A DNA stretch of 64,000 nt from Rhizobium ecuadorense (GCF_001187535.1 NZ_LFIO01000020.1:1-64000), one strand, 5' to 3'. Positions 16,921 through 26,532 are shown, counted from the first letter of the stretch. The notes: a model not told the origin generated them from the sequence alone. Translations and numbers: made by a program.

Positions 16921-18107
16921 TTAAACGCGTCGGCCGGCGAGCGCTCCGAACGCGCTCGAACCCGCAAGAAGAAGGGCGGCCAGAAGGAAAGCGCTCCACC
17001 AGCCTGCGATGTCGAATAGAACGCCGCCTGCAAACGCCCCGCCTGCAATGGACAACTGGATCAGCGCGACCTGGATACCGCCGGCCGCTTCCAATTCACC
17101 GGGGACCAACCTCGCCATCCAGGTGTTCCAGGCCACCGGGGTCGGGGTCGAGAACAATCCCCAGAGCACGAGAAGAACCGCGGTGGCCCACGGTGAAGAC
17201 CCGAAGCCGATCAGCAGGAGAGCGATCAGGGCGACCGTGCCCGGTAGGCCAATAAGCGTGGCGGTCAGGTGTCGGCGCAGAACGAAGCCAATCAGGGAAG
17301 TCCCGGCCAAACCGCCGAGTCCGACACCCAGAAGCATCAGCGAGAGCGTATTGAGTTCCACCCCCGTGACACCTTCGAGAAACGGGCGCAGATAGATCGA
17401 AAGCGCGTTCATGCCCATGAAGACGAGACCCGTCGCCGTCATGCCGATCAGGAAGGCGCGGTTGCGCAAGAGGCACAACATCCGGCCGACCGACACGGTT
17501 TCCGTCGCAGGCATCTTCGGTAGAACGGTAAATTGCCAGATCAGGGCGACGAGACCGATCGGAACCGTGATCAGGAAGGTGCCGCGCCAGCCGATCAGCC
17601 CGCCGAGAAAGCTGCCGAGAGGTGCCGCGACAACGATGGCGAGCGCGGTGCCGCCATGGAGCAAAGCAATGGCCTTCGGCAGGTCCGACTTCGATGCCAG
17701 ACGTGCGAGGTGGCTGTCGACAGCGACCAGAAACCACCGATCGCGACGCCGACAAGAGCCCGACCCGCGAGAAAGACGGCGAAGTTGGGAGCGATGGCGA
17801 CTGTCAGACTGGAGAGGACCAGAACCCCGGTGTAGAACAGGACAACTGCCTTCCTATCCCATTTCGACAGAAAGCCGTTGCCGAAGAGGCTGGTGATTAA
17901 AGCGAAGACGCCCGAGACGGTGATGGCCAACCCGGCCTGGCCTTCCGATACCGATAGTTCTCCGGCGATCGGGGTCAGAAGGCTTACTGGCAGAAACTCC
18001 AGCCCGACCAGAAGGAAGGTCAGGAGTGACAGGCAGGTTACGGCCGCCCATGGGGTTTCTGCGGTTTCCCTCGAGACTACGTCAATCGTTGCCAGCTCGA
18101 TGGCCAT
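16921..18107 (-). pseudogene. MFS transporter (DHA1 family), frameshifted
   Basis: The start at ATG 18107 (MAIELATIDVVSRETAETPW; AGGAGAG box) leads into the N-terminal half with six hydrophobic segments of a drug:H+ antiporter-type MFS protein (LLTFLLVGLEFLPVSLLTPI and so on). The frame is lost at about 17708-17712: GGFWSLSTAT is followed by SHVWHRSR instead of the expected LARLASKSDLPKAIALLHGG, which is perfectly preserved one frame over and runs to a normal end at 16921. Losing one C in ACCTCGCACG explains it. Restored, the protein is about 395 residues. Either the gene is newly dead or the base call is wrong. It is divergent from LysR at 18205 and upstream of the SDR. Confidence 0.85.
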
Positions 18108-18204
18108 TCCGGGCTCTCCTGTGCGGTTGCCGCAATAAATAGCCAAACAGGTTTGAATCGACTAGAAGGTATAATCTGCATGCTAGGGTGAGGGAAATTC
18201 AACA

Positions 18205-19102
18205 ATGCGGCGGGACGAGTTCACCGAAATGAGAGCGTTCTTGGAAGTTGCCAGGGAGCGGAGCTTCACGCGCGCCGCTGCCAAGCTGGGCCTCACGCGC
18301 TCGGCTCTCAGTCACACAGTCAGCGCGCTGGAGGAACGGCTGGGCATTCGGCTCCTTTCCCGCACAACTCGGGATGTCGCACCCACGGCGGCCGGCGAAC
18401 GTCTCATGCAGAGCATCCAGCCACACTTCGAAAGCATCGCCGCGGGTATCAACGCGATCAGCGCATTGCGCGACAAGCCGTTCGGCGCCGTACGCGTGGT
18501 CTGCCCCGACGATGCGGTCGAGCTCGTGTTTCGCCGCCGGCTGTCGGCATTTCTGCGGGACTTTCCCGACGTGACAGTGGAAATCATTGTCGACAACGGA
18601 TTCACCAACATTGTCGAGCGACAGTTCGACGCTGGCGTCCGTCTTGGGGAGGCCATCGCCCGTGACATGGTGGCCGCGCGAATAGGACCCGATATGTCCT
18701 ATTCCGTCATTGCCTCGCCCGAATCTCGAGCGGCACGGGTCGCCGTCGATCCCGCAGGACCTGACAGGTCACAACTGCGTCAACCTTCGCCTTCCAACGT
18801 CCGGAGGGCTTTATGCCTGGGAATTTGAGCGCGACGGCCATGAATTCAGCGTTCGGGTGGAGGGCCAGCTCACCTTGAGCAACATCGTACCCGCGATACA
18901 CGCTGCATTGGACGGTATCGGTCTTGCCTATGTCCCCACGGACCTCGTCGTGCGACATGTCGAACATGGGCGGCTGCGGCGGGTGCTTGTGGACTGGTGT
19001 CCGACCTTCCAAGGCTACCATCTCTACTATCCGAGTCGGCGCAATTTTTCCCCCGCCTTCTCGGCGTTCGTGGATGCTTTCAGGTTTAGACAGCGGAAAT
19101 AG
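18205..19102 (+). pseudogene. LysR-family regulator, frameshifted
   Basis: The ATG at 18205 starts MRRDEFTEMRAFLEVARERS, a standard LysR helix-turn-helix, followed by the first part of the effector domain (GAVRVVCPDDAVELVFRRR). At about 18723 the frame breaks: VIASPE is followed by SRAARVAV, whereas one frame over reads LERHGSPSIPQDLTGHNCVN and continues to the normal end (FSAFVDAFRFRQRK) at 19102. A 2-nt loss or 1-nt gain restores it to about 298 residues. The truncated product would keep DNA binding but not the ligand domain. It is divergent from the MFS gene, with 97 bp between, including a TATAAT at 18170. Confidence 0.85.
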
Positions 19103-19451
19103 TGTTAGGCCTCATAGGTCCGATCTTTCCTATCGGCGCATTCCGGCCAACCGGAAGATTCCGGTAATCCTGGAAGACTATAGAACGCTGCCAACACAAT
19201 GAAATTGATTCCGCTCGATCAAGCCAATCGACACAGAAAGAATCGCACCTAATCACTGTCTTGGAGGCCGGCGAGACCCGCAATTTGGAGCGCCCGTGGC
19301 CAATCTGACGACGGCGTCAGGCCTCAAAGTACCCCTCCCCTTCGCAACTATGCGCTTGCGGCGAGACCTCACGCACAATGTAGTGAGTAGGTCTCTCCGG
19401 CCCATCGGATCCCGTCGGAGGCGGCTGTCGACAGCAGATCGTGATAGGATT
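19103..19451. other. Region without a gene
   Basis: No supported gene, repeat or strong signal was found in these 349 bp. They may include decayed 3' sequence of the DUF3800 gene that follows on the minus strand. Confidence 0.4.
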
Positions 19452-19754
19452 TCAGGGTCTTTTCGAATCCAGAAGACATTTCTTTTCGACCCGCGCGACG
19501 AAAAAATTCGCCTTAGCGGCTATCAACAGATCCAGGATGTCTCCTCGATACGCGGCAGGCCTCCTTTCCGTGGAGCGCAGTGTATCCGAGCCCGACGCGA
19601 TGACTTTGACGCGATCGCCAAAATGCGTATCGAAGTTTCCGCGACTGATCAGCGCGGCGGTATAAAAATCTGGCTGAATCTCGTCAAAGATGTTGTGACC
19701 GGTATTGCCTGTTTCATCGACGAAAGCAAAAAGCGGAACGTTTGACTCTGCCAT
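19452..19754 (-). pseudogene. Truncated DUF3800 gene
   Basis: ATG 19754 starts MAESNVPLFAFVDETGNTGH, where FVDETGN is the hallmark N-terminus of DUF3800 (RNase H-like fold, the D being an active-site residue). It continues IFDEIQPDFYTAALISRGN and DLLIAAKANFFVARVEKK, also family-like. It stops after 100 residues, where family members usually run past 220, so the C-terminal half is missing, probably through a frameshift or deletion near 19455. DUF3800 proteins occur in defence and mobile islands. This copy is probably inactive. Confidence 0.65.
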
Positions 19755-20118
19755 GCCATTCTCCCGAGCGATTGCAATGAACGCGCTGGCCGGCCCCATC
19801 GCAAGCCGGAGCCGGCGCAGTATGGGTTGATGAAGCCGGTGTTGCAGGGATTGCTCAGGCAATACGAACACGAACGGCGATGTTCGATCGAACAGTATGA
19901 GATCGGTGGGTTGCCACCCTTTATGCGGCAGCACACCTGGCTCACTCCGCCATCCGGTTCAAGCCAGGACTGATGATCTCGTTCGGATCCAACCGCCACT
20001 CTCAACACCGGAATTCTCCCGGGCATGCCCCCTAAAAGAGCCGTCGCCTGCCTCCCCTGACGTTGCCACCCCAGGCTACTGCTGAACGCAGCGTTGAACT
20101 CTTATCGACAGTCAGGTC
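19755..20118. other. Region without a gene
   Basis: I see no supported gene in these 364 bp between the DUF3800 start and the MocA-like gene end. Confidence 0.4.
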
Positions 20119-20760
20119 TCATGTCGTCAAAGCTCCGCCTGCAGCTTCGACTGCCTCCGGCGTGTCCACGTCGAGGTGCGCGCCCTCCCCGATATCGACG
20201 TCGACGATCTGCAATCCGGATTGTCGGATGAGGTCGCGGGCGCCGACATCGCCTTTCAGCCTGAGAACGTCGCCCTGCAATGCCCGCGGCAAAATGACGG
20301 GATTGCCCCGCTGGCCGTTCCCAGCGGCGCGGATGATCGCGCGGCCGCCAGCCGTTTGAAAGGCTTCGATCAGCCGGTCCAAATCCGCCGTCGTGACGGC
20401 CGGCATGTCCGCCGGCAAGATCATCGCGCCACATGCATGGCGAACGCTCTCGCACGAGATGCCCTTTATCAGGGAGGTGGCCAGTCCCTGGCCGTAATCC
20501 GGGTTGAACACGGTGGTGACGTCTAATCCGCAGAGTGCCTGCTCGATCTCCATTGCCCGATGGCCTGTCACAACCGCAACCGATGAGGCCGAACTTGCCG
20601 TCGCGATACAAGTGACACGTCGCACAAGCGGCACTCCCTCGAACCGTGCCAGGAGTTTATGTTTTCCGCCCATGCGGCTTGCCTTGCCGGCAGCCAGGAT
20701 GACGATGGAAACCCAGGGATAAGGGCCATCTATATCGGATCTGTGTGTGGAACTGATCAT
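20119..20760 (-). CDS. MocA-like nucleotidyltransferase (molybdenum cofactor cytidylyltransferase family)
   Basis: The 213-residue protein has the GT-A fold nucleotide-binding start VSIVILAAGKASRMGGKHKLL (LAAGxSxRMGxxK signature), then VTGHRAMEIEQAL, NPDYGQGLATSLIKGI, the metal-site motif MILPADMPAVT, RGNPVILPRAL and LDVDTPEAVEAAG. These mark the MobA/MocA family that attaches CMP or GMP to molybdopterin or acts on related sugars. MocA enzymes load cofactor for xanthine-dehydrogenase-type enzymes, which are usually adjacent, but none is seen here. The gene stands alone between decayed genes. The MISSTHRSDIDGPYP leader before the core suggests the true start may be slightly downstream. Confidence 0.85.
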   Translation of the reverse strand: MISSTHRSDIDGPYPWVSIVILAAGKASRMGGKHKLLARFEGVPLVRRVTCIATASSASSVAVVTGHRAMEIEQALCGLDVTTVFNPDYGQGLATSLIKGISCESVRHACGAMILPADMPAVTTADLDRLIEAFQTAGGRAIIRAAGNGQRGNPVILPRALQGDVLRLKGDVGARDLIRQSGLQIVDVDIGEGAHLDVDTPEAVEAAGGALTT

Positions 20761-20816
20761 CGCTCCCTTCTCCTTTTCTGGCTCGTGATGCTTCGCTATA
20801 AGTGCGCCGCGACCAG

Positions 20817-21454
20817 AACACTGTCCACCTCCCCTGCCCTGAAATCCGCGATCCGCCTCGCCGTGCGGGCAGTTCCGCGGACCCGGAGGCGGAAGAGCGC
20901 CAAGGCCGTGACCGGCGACGTGCTGGCAAAACTGCTGGCGACCTGCACGACCGGCAGCCTGCGCGACCTGCGGGACCGGGCGATCCTAATGGTCGCCTTC
21001 GCTCCGGCGGCCGAAGGCGCAGCGAGGTCGGCGGACCGCGCCGCGAGCAATTGACCGTCGAGCCGCCCATTCGGGTCGAAGGCGGAAGCCCCCTCCCCTC
21101 CCTCGCCATTCATCTAGGCCGCACCAAGACGCTCAATACCTGGATGACGGCGGCGAAGATCGACAGCGGAAGTGTATTTCGCGGAATCGGGCGCTGGGGA
21201 ACGGTATCGAAGCGGGCACTCGATCCGCAGTCGGTCAATGCGATGCTCAAGCAGCGGGCGGAGATGGCTGGGTTGGAGCCGGGGAGTTTTCGGCGCATGG
21301 GCCGCGGTCGGGATACCTGACGGAAGCGGCGGACCGGGGCGTGTCCCTACCTGAAGCGATGGAGCAGTCGCGCCAACGATCCGTTCAACAAGCGTCGAGC
21401 TACTACAACGGCGCCACCCGACGCACCGGAAGGAGCGCGCGACTACTTTCATAA
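20817..21454 (+). pseudogene. Tyrosine recombinase (phage-type integrase) remnant
   Basis: Pieces of an integrase are spread over several plus-strand frames: AIRLAVRAVPRTRRRKSAK, SLRDLRDRAILMVAFA (start of the catalytic domain), SVFRGIGRWGTVSKRALD with SVNAMLKQRAEMAG, and GYLTEAADRGVSLPEAMEQS with QASSYYN at the catalytic-tyrosine end. The frame changes at about 21010 and again near 21300, where the catalytic HGLR motif reads HGPR. The reading ends at 21454. It is a decayed recombinase beside repABC, a frequent integration neighbourhood. Confidence 0.7.
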
Positions 21455-21897
21455 ATGGCCACAGCAGGATTGCCGTCACTGCTTCCCAGATTTCGGCGGT
21501 CCAGAAGACGGCGTTCGCAGCATTATTGCGATAGCCTTCGAATTCCATGAGGCTCTACACGTGCTACGTCGAGTGTTCCCGGTCCTGTCGACTGAGTCGC
21601 AACGACTGCGCACGCAAATGTGCCAAATTATCAACGTCGATGGGCTGGACGTCATTTGTTCTGGCACGGTGTGCAAAGAATCCAGTTGATGGATTTGAGC
21701 CGCTTGTTTGCGCGGCGGCCTTAACGCACTGTTTGTAAACGACATACCCGGGCGCGGTGTGCTTTCCAGGTGAGCGCGTTAAGGTTTTGTTAACCCTAAA
21801 TAGCTTGCCAGTCTGTTAGAATCGATGCTTATTGTCAGCAGCGGAGTGATTGGGAATTTCCGCTCAGAAGCGCTATTTTAAGAAATCAGGTTCGGGG
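21455..21897. other. Region upstream of repA
   Basis: These 443 bp have no gene. They should contain the repA promoter. The segment 21776-21810 is AT-rich and includes GTTAAGGTTTTGTTAAC, a partial palindrome. No match to the parS pattern was found here. Confidence 0.5.
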
Positions 21898-23109
21898 ATG
21901 CCCAAAATCGCTGCAAAACTACCGCCAAAAGATGAAGACCTGATGGGCTTGATTGAGCGCCATTCTCGCTCCTTGTCGGCGCAACTGCAAGAGCATCAGC
22001 TCGCGACCTTTCCCCCCACAGCGGAAAAAGGCATTCGCACGTTTCAGCCGGCGGAAGCAGCAAAGCTGGTCGGTGTGAAAGAGGTATATCTCCGTCAACT
22101 CGCAAACGAGCTCGAGGGTCTGCAGGTCAGCACCAGTCCGACCGGTCGTCGGTCCTATTCCGTCGAGGACATGCATAAGATCCGAAAGCATCTCGACCAG
22201 GTGGGTCGCGGAAATCGCCGCTATCTTCCCCATCGCCGTGACAACGAAGCGCTCCAGATCATCTCCGTGATGAATTTCAAGGGCGGGTCCGGCAAGACGA
22301 CGACGGCTGCTCACCTCGCCCAGTATCTCGCTCTTCGGGGCTACCGAGTGCTTGCTATCGATCTCGACCCCCAGGCGAGCCTGTCCACTCTCTTTGGCAA
22401 CCAACCAGAGACCGATGTCGGTGCAAACGAGACACTTTACGGTGCGATACGCTACGACGACGCACGTCCGATGGCCGAAATCGTGCGCGCCACCTATATC
22501 CCCGACCTTCATCTGATCCCTGGCAACCTCGAACTGATGGAGTTCGAACACGATACGCCGCGGGCGCTGATGAAGCGGAAGATCGGCGATACGATGTTCT
22601 TCCATCGCATCAGCGAGGTGCTTGACCAAGTCGCACCCAGTTACGATGTCGTAGTGATTGATTGCCCGCCACAGCTCGGCTACCTTACCCTGTCTGCTTT
22701 GACCGCCGCAACCTCTGTTTTGATCACCGTGCACCCCCAGATGCTCGACGTGATGTCGATGAACCAGTTCCTGTCGATGACATCGGACCTGCTTCGGGAG
22801 ATCTCATCTCACGGCGCCCGCTTCGATTACAACTGGATGCGCTATCTCGTGACGCGTTTCGAGCCCAGTGACGGGCCACAAAACCAGATGGTCGGCTACC
22901 TGAGGGCCATTTTCGGGGAAAACGTCCTTAATTTCCCGATGCTGAAGACGACAGCCGTTTCGGACGCAGGCCTGACCAACCAGACCCTTTTCGAAGTGGA
23001 AAGAGGCCAATTCACCCGCGCCACCTATGACCGCGCGTTAGAGGCGATGAACAACGTCAACGATGAGATCGAGTCACTGATCAAGAAGGCATGGGGAAGA
23101 AAGCCATGA
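21898..23109 (+). CDS. repA: Plasmid partition protein RepA (ParA-type ATPase)
   Basis: From ATG 21898 (MPKIAAKLPPKDEDL) the protein is 403 residues, the usual RepA length; a TTG at 21850 would add 16 residues. A MerR-like DNA-binding domain spans about 46-110 (FQPAEAAKLVGVKEVYLRQL), followed by the ParA ATPase with deviant Walker A FKGGSGKTTTAAHL (127-140), LAIDLDPQASLS and VVIDCPPQLGYLTL. RepA with ADP represses the repABC promoter; with ATP it drives segregation together with RepB bound at parS. repB starts inside its stop codon. The organisation is that of Rhizobiaceae repABC plasmids. Confidence 0.97.
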   Translation: MPKIAAKLPPKDEDLMGLIERHSRSLSAQLQEHQLATFPPTAEKGIRTFQPAEAAKLVGVKEVYLRQLANELEGLQVSTSPTGRRSYSVEDMHKIRKHLDQVGRGNRRYLPHRRDNEALQIISVMNFKGGSGKTTTAAHLAQYLALRGYRVLAIDLDPQASLSTLFGNQPETDVGANETLYGAIRYDDARPMAEIVRATYIPDLHLIPGNLELMEFEHDTPRALMKRKIGDTMFFHRISEVLDQVAPSYDVVVIDCPPQLGYLTLSALTAATSVLITVHPQMLDVMSMNQFLSMTSDLLREISSHGARFDYNWMRYLVTRFEPSDGPQNQMVGYLRAIFGENVLNFPMLKTTAVSDAGLTNQTLFEVERGQFTRATYDRALEAMNNVNDEIESLIKKAWGRKP

Positions 23110-24146
23110 GCAGGAAGGATATACTCCGGGCCCCGAGGACAACCGGTGCTGTGACGGCGCCAATCGAAAGACCGGTCAAAAGCCGGAGCATCCTTCCACT
23201 CCTCGGCACCACTGCAGCCGAACCAGCGCCGGCGGCGTCGCGCCTGACCGCCCAGGTTGGCGGTGCCTTCGCAGAAAGCAAGGCTCGCTTCGAGCGCGCC
23301 GAAGAAATCGAAAAACGTCTTGCGGAAGGCCAGACGATCGTCGAGCTCGATAGCGATAGCATTGATCCGTCCTTCGTACAGGACCGGATGCCCAGCGATA
23401 TCTCTGCGCTCGTCGAAGCGATCCGAGAACACGGCCAGCAGATCCCGATCCTCGTTCGCCCTCACCCGGAAACACCGGGCCGGTATCAGGTTGCCTTCGG
23501 CCATCGGCGTTTGCGTGCGGTCACGGAACTGAACCGTGCCGTCAAGGCGGTCGTCAGGGATCTTACCGACGAGCAACTCGTCATTGCTCAGGGCCAGGAA
23601 AACAATGAACGCCAGGACCTCACATTCATCGAAAAGGCACGCTTCGCATCTCGACTGAATGAACAGTTTTCGCGTGATGTGGTAATGGCCGCGTTGTCCG
23701 TCTACAAAAGCGACCTGTCGAACATGCTGTCGGTCGTGACGCGCATTCCCGCAGACGTTATCGACGCGATCGGCTCGGCGCCCGGGATCGGGTTGAAAAG
23801 TTGGGTGGGTCTCGCCGATCTTCTTACGCGCGACACCGTTCTTGAACAGGCTTCATCTTTCTTGCGATCTGCGGAGGCGAAAGCCCTTCCCTCCCCCGAC
23901 CGGTTCAAGTCGCTTCTCGCTCACCTGAAACCGGAACCTGCAAAACGTGGACTTCCAGAGCTTTTGACGACGCCCACGGGCGTGCGTCTTGCCCAGGTGA
24001 CGAAGAGCAAAACCAAGTTGGACCTCTCGATCGATCGACGCGAGATGCCTGATTTCGCGGCCTTCGTCCTCGAACGGTTGCCGGCCCTTTTTGAGGAGCA
24101 TCGCTCCAAGAGCGGCGCTCTAGAGCAAATAAATAACGGAGATTAA
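23106..24146 (+). CDS. repB: Plasmid partition protein RepB (ParB-type)
   Basis: The ATG at 23106 overlaps the repA stop (ATGA) and begins MSRKDILRAPRTTG; a start at 23091 is possible but less coupled. The 346-residue protein has a ParB/Spo0J N-terminal domain (VQDRMPSDISALVEAIREHG; QIPILVRPHPETPGRYQVAF; GHRRLRAVTEL), a central helix-turn-helix (TFIEKARFASRLNEQFSRDV; VMAALSVYKSDLSNMLSVVT) and a C-terminal dimerisation region. It should bind the parS-like sites at 25520 and 25830. The antisense RNA region follows directly. Confidence 0.96.
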   Translation: MSRKDILRAPRTTGAVTAPIERPVKSRSILPLLGTTAAEPAPAASRLTAQVGGAFAESKARFERAEEIEKRLAEGQTIVELDSDSIDPSFVQDRMPSDISALVEAIREHGQQIPILVRPHPETPGRYQVAFGHRRLRAVTELNRAVKAVVRDLTDEQLVIAQGQENNERQDLTFIEKARFASRLNEQFSRDVVMAALSVYKSDLSNMLSVVTRIPADVIDAIGSAPGIGLKSWVGLADLLTRDTVLEQASSFLRSAEAKALPSPDRFKSLLAHLKPEPAKRGLPELLTTPTGVRLAQVTKSKTKLDLSIDRREMPDFAAFVLERLPALFEEHRSKSGALEQINNGD

Positions 24147-24154
24147 GCGGAAAA

Positions 24155-24208
24155 AGAAAAAGGCCCCCAAAACGTCGCCGTCGTGGAAACCTCTTTCAGA
24201 TCTAAGCA
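24155..24208 (-). ncRNA. repB-repC antisense RNA (ctRNA, incompatibility RNA)
   Basis: All repABC plasmids encode a small antisense RNA between repB and repC that represses repC. Here the minus strand has a good promoter (24214-24242) and then about 54 nt ending in GGGGGCCTTTTTCTTTTT, a terminator-like tail at about 24155. The limits are estimates. I did not resolve the full stem of the terminator. Confidence 0.7.
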
Positions 24209-24213
24209 ACCTG

Positions 24214-24242
24214 AGAATCGCACTTCCACGAATATTCGTCAA
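24214..24242 (-). promoter_or_regulatory. ctRNA promoter
   Basis: On the minus strand TTGACG (24237-24242) and GATTCT (24214-24219) are separated by exactly 17 nt, a strong sigma-70-like promoter firing towards repB. Confidence 0.7.
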
Positions 24243-24301
24243 GAGTCTTTGGCACCGATTTGGTGAGCTGATTTCTTTTGCCTTCTGAAAGGTGAAAGAC
24301 G

Positions 24302-25534
24302 ATGCAGACAGGAAGTGTGACGACGCCCTTTGGGCGGCGGCCTATGACGCTTGCTCTCGTGAAGCGGCAAGTTGCCGCAAACGAGATCAAGGCAGGCAAA
24401 TCCGTCGACAAGTGGAAGGTCTTTCGGGACGCTTCCGAAGCCCGTGAAGAGCTTGGATTGCAGTCAAACAGCCTCGCTGTTCTCGACGCGCTGCTGAGTT
24501 TCTATCCGGAAACCGAACTTCGCCAGGGCGCACAATTGGTCGTGTTCCCTTCGAATGCGCAATTGATCCTTCGCGCCCACGGCATGGCTGGGGCGACGCT
24601 TCGGCGCCACCTGGCATTTCTCGTGGACTGCGGGCTGATTGTCCGCAGAGACAGCGCCAACGGCAAACGTTACGCTCGGAAGAACGGCGCAGGCGAGATC
24701 GACAATGCGTTTGGCTTCGACCTGTCGCCGATCCTTGCCCGCGCCGAAGAACTTGCGCTTGTCGCCCAGAAGGTCGTCGCGGCTCGTTCAGCTTTTAGGA
24801 AGGCCAAGGAGAATTTGACAATCTGCAGGCGTGACGTCCGCAAACTGATTTCGGCCGCGATGGAGGAGGGCGCCGACGGCAACTGGGCGGCTGTTGAAGC
24901 AATGTATGTGGACCTTGTAGGCCGCATCCCGCGGACACCGACCATGGCAGACATCACAAACATTCTCGATGAGATGGAGCTTCTTCGCGAGGAGATCCTT
25001 AATCGTTTGGATATGCAGTCAGATTCACGATCTGATAGCACCATTGATGCTCATACTGAGCAGCACATACAGAATTCAAATCCCGAATCCACCTATGAAC
25101 TTGAACCTAGCTCTGGAAAAGAGCAGGGCGCGAAATTGGAGATAACCCGCCGGCCGAAGAACGAGCCGTTAAAAGCGTTCCCACTTGGGATTGTGGTGAA
25201 AGCCTGCCCGCAAATCAGCGACTATGGGCCGGGCGGAGCGGTGGGGAGCTGGCGCGACCTGATGTTGGCCGCCGTGGTGGTAAGATCGATGCTGGGCGTA
25301 AGCCCGTCCGCCTATCAGGATGCTTGCGATGCCATGGGACCGGAAAACGCCGCTGTCGCAGTGTCCTGCATTCTGGAGCGCGCACATCTGATCAATTCTC
25401 CCGGTGGCTATCTGCGAGATCTGACGCGGCGGACGGAGCGGGGTGAGTTTTCTCTCGGGCCGGTTATTATGGCATTACTTCGCAGCAATGGTGAAAGGTC
25501 GACAAAGCGGGATAACGGTGTTAGTTGCGACTAA
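24302..25534 (+). CDS. repC: Replication initiator RepC
   Basis: The 410-residue protein begins MQTGSVTTPFGRRPMTLALV, the standard RepC start. It continues with the conserved initiator helices (VDKWKVFRDASEAREELGLQ; SLAVLDALLSFYPETEL; VFPSNAQLILRAHGMAGATL; RRDSANGKRYARK). The C-terminal domain (QISDYGPGGAVGSWRDL; LGVSPSAYQDACDAMGPENA) follows a variable linker. RepC initiates replication, with the origin inside its own coding sequence in this family. Translation is limited by the antisense RNA gene in the 155-bp gap to repB. The stop codon lies inside a parS-like palindrome. Confidence 0.97.
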   Translation: MQTGSVTTPFGRRPMTLALVKRQVAANEIKAGKSVDKWKVFRDASEAREELGLQSNSLAVLDALLSFYPETELRQGAQLVVFPSNAQLILRAHGMAGATLRRHLAFLVDCGLIVRRDSANGKRYARKNGAGEIDNAFGFDLSPILARAEELALVAQKVVAARSAFRKAKENLTICRRDVRKLISAAMEEGADGNWAAVEAMYVDLVGRIPRTPTMADITNILDEMELLREEILNRLDMQSDSRSDSTIDAHTEQHIQNSNPESTYELEPSSGKEQGAKLEITRRPKNEPLKAFPLGIVVKACPQISDYGPGGAVGSWRDLMLAAVVVRSMLGVSPSAYQDACDAMGPENAAVAVSCILERAHLINSPGGYLRDLTRRTERGEFSLGPVIMALLRSNGERSTKRDNGVSCD

Positions 25535-25535
25535 C
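25520..25535. promoter_or_regulatory. parS: parS-like RepB-binding site 1
   Basis: GTTAGTTGCGACTAAC fits the repABC parS pattern GTTNNNNGCNNNNAAC and overlaps the repC stop codon. Confidence 0.75.
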
Positions 25536-26220
25536 TACGCTAAATCACTGAAATTTCATTGGTTTCCGGATTGCTTGGATTCGGCCGTGCCATCGACGAA
25601 CGAATCTGGACCTGGCATCAAAGGCGCCGAACTGCGATACTCAAGGGATGGAAATCCAGCTCTTGGCTGTCCGCTGCGGGTGTAGGGCGTGGACAAGGGA
25701 GAGACCCGGCAGTGCTTAAGACTTTCAAAGCGTTCGTCTTCCACTTCTCCGTTTTGGCGCAGAAGACAGGCATTGGCGGATGCTGGCCGGAAACCGATCA
25801 CAGGCTCTCGCCGATTGGACCCACCGGTCGTTAGTCGCGACTAACCGCGACAAGCCATTGAAATCAGGCCATCTTAGATGGTGAGCAACGGCCTGCCCCC
25901 GCCCGGGCCGCCAAGTTCGCGCTGTTTCGAGTTGGACGCTTCGAGCTCCATTGCGGTCGGCAGCTCCTCAGCATACTAAATCGACGACTGCCGCGATTTC
26001 TGGTCGCCCGACAGAGCAACCGTGAGATGGTCGAGCGGAGTGTCAGGAGTTGAGGTGCATCATCCTGCCCGCATCCGGCCGAGAGCGAGCATGATATAGG
26101 CACCGTCAGTCGGCATGTTCCAGTCCATCGGCGGATCTGGCCAAGCTTGACACTCCGCTCGCAAAGGACTTGTTAAAACGCAACGTTTAAACAGCTAGTC
26201 ATGGATGGAGCTGCGACGAG
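25536..26220. other. Region downstream of repC
   Basis: 685 bp without a supported gene. It contains the second parS-like site at 25830. The flanks of both sites are loosely alike (each is followed within 30 bp by an ATTGAAAT or TGAAATTTCATTG stretch), suggesting an old duplication of a parS unit. Open frames here have no family features. Confidence 0.5.
25830..25845. promoter_or_regulatory. parS: parS-like RepB-binding site 2
   Basis: GTTAGTCGCGACTAAC is a perfect 16-bp palindrome matching GTTNNNNGCNNNNAAC, 295 bp past the first site. Confidence 0.78.
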
Positions 26221-26532
26221 ATGAATGTTACGGAAATCATATCCGCGATAGAGCAGGTCATTGAAAGCGCGACCCCAGGGCCTTGGTATGGACGTGGTCC
26301 CAAGGGTTCTGAAAGCTATGGCGGCGGGTGCGTTGCCACGACGACGACGTATCAAGACATAAACTTTAAAGCGATTGCCGACGTAAGATCGCACTCGTCT
26401 GAAATCAGCTACGATCAAGCTGCGGCAAACCGCGAATTTATCGCTGCTTGTAATCCGGAAAATATCGCTATCCTCATCTCAGCCTATAAAGAGATGCAGC
26501 AAAAACTGGTGGCTCACGGCTTAGCAGGTTGA
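26221..26532 (+). CDS. Ead/Ea22-like phage-type protein
   Basis: The 103-residue protein (MNVTEIISAIEQVIESATPG) contains PGPWYGRG near the start and DQAAANREFIAACNPENIAI near the end. The latter is the characteristic ANAxFIAAcNPexIaxLL motif of Ea22-like proteins from phages and prophages. The biochemical role is not established. It stands alone 375 bp past the second parS-like site, and its AT-richer composition than its neighbours fits an origin in a phage. Confidence 0.75.
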   Translation: MNVTEIISAIEQVIESATPGPWYGRGPKGSESYGGGCVATTTTYQDINFKAIADVRSHSSEISYDQAAANREFIAACNPENIAILISAYKEMQQKLVAHGLAG

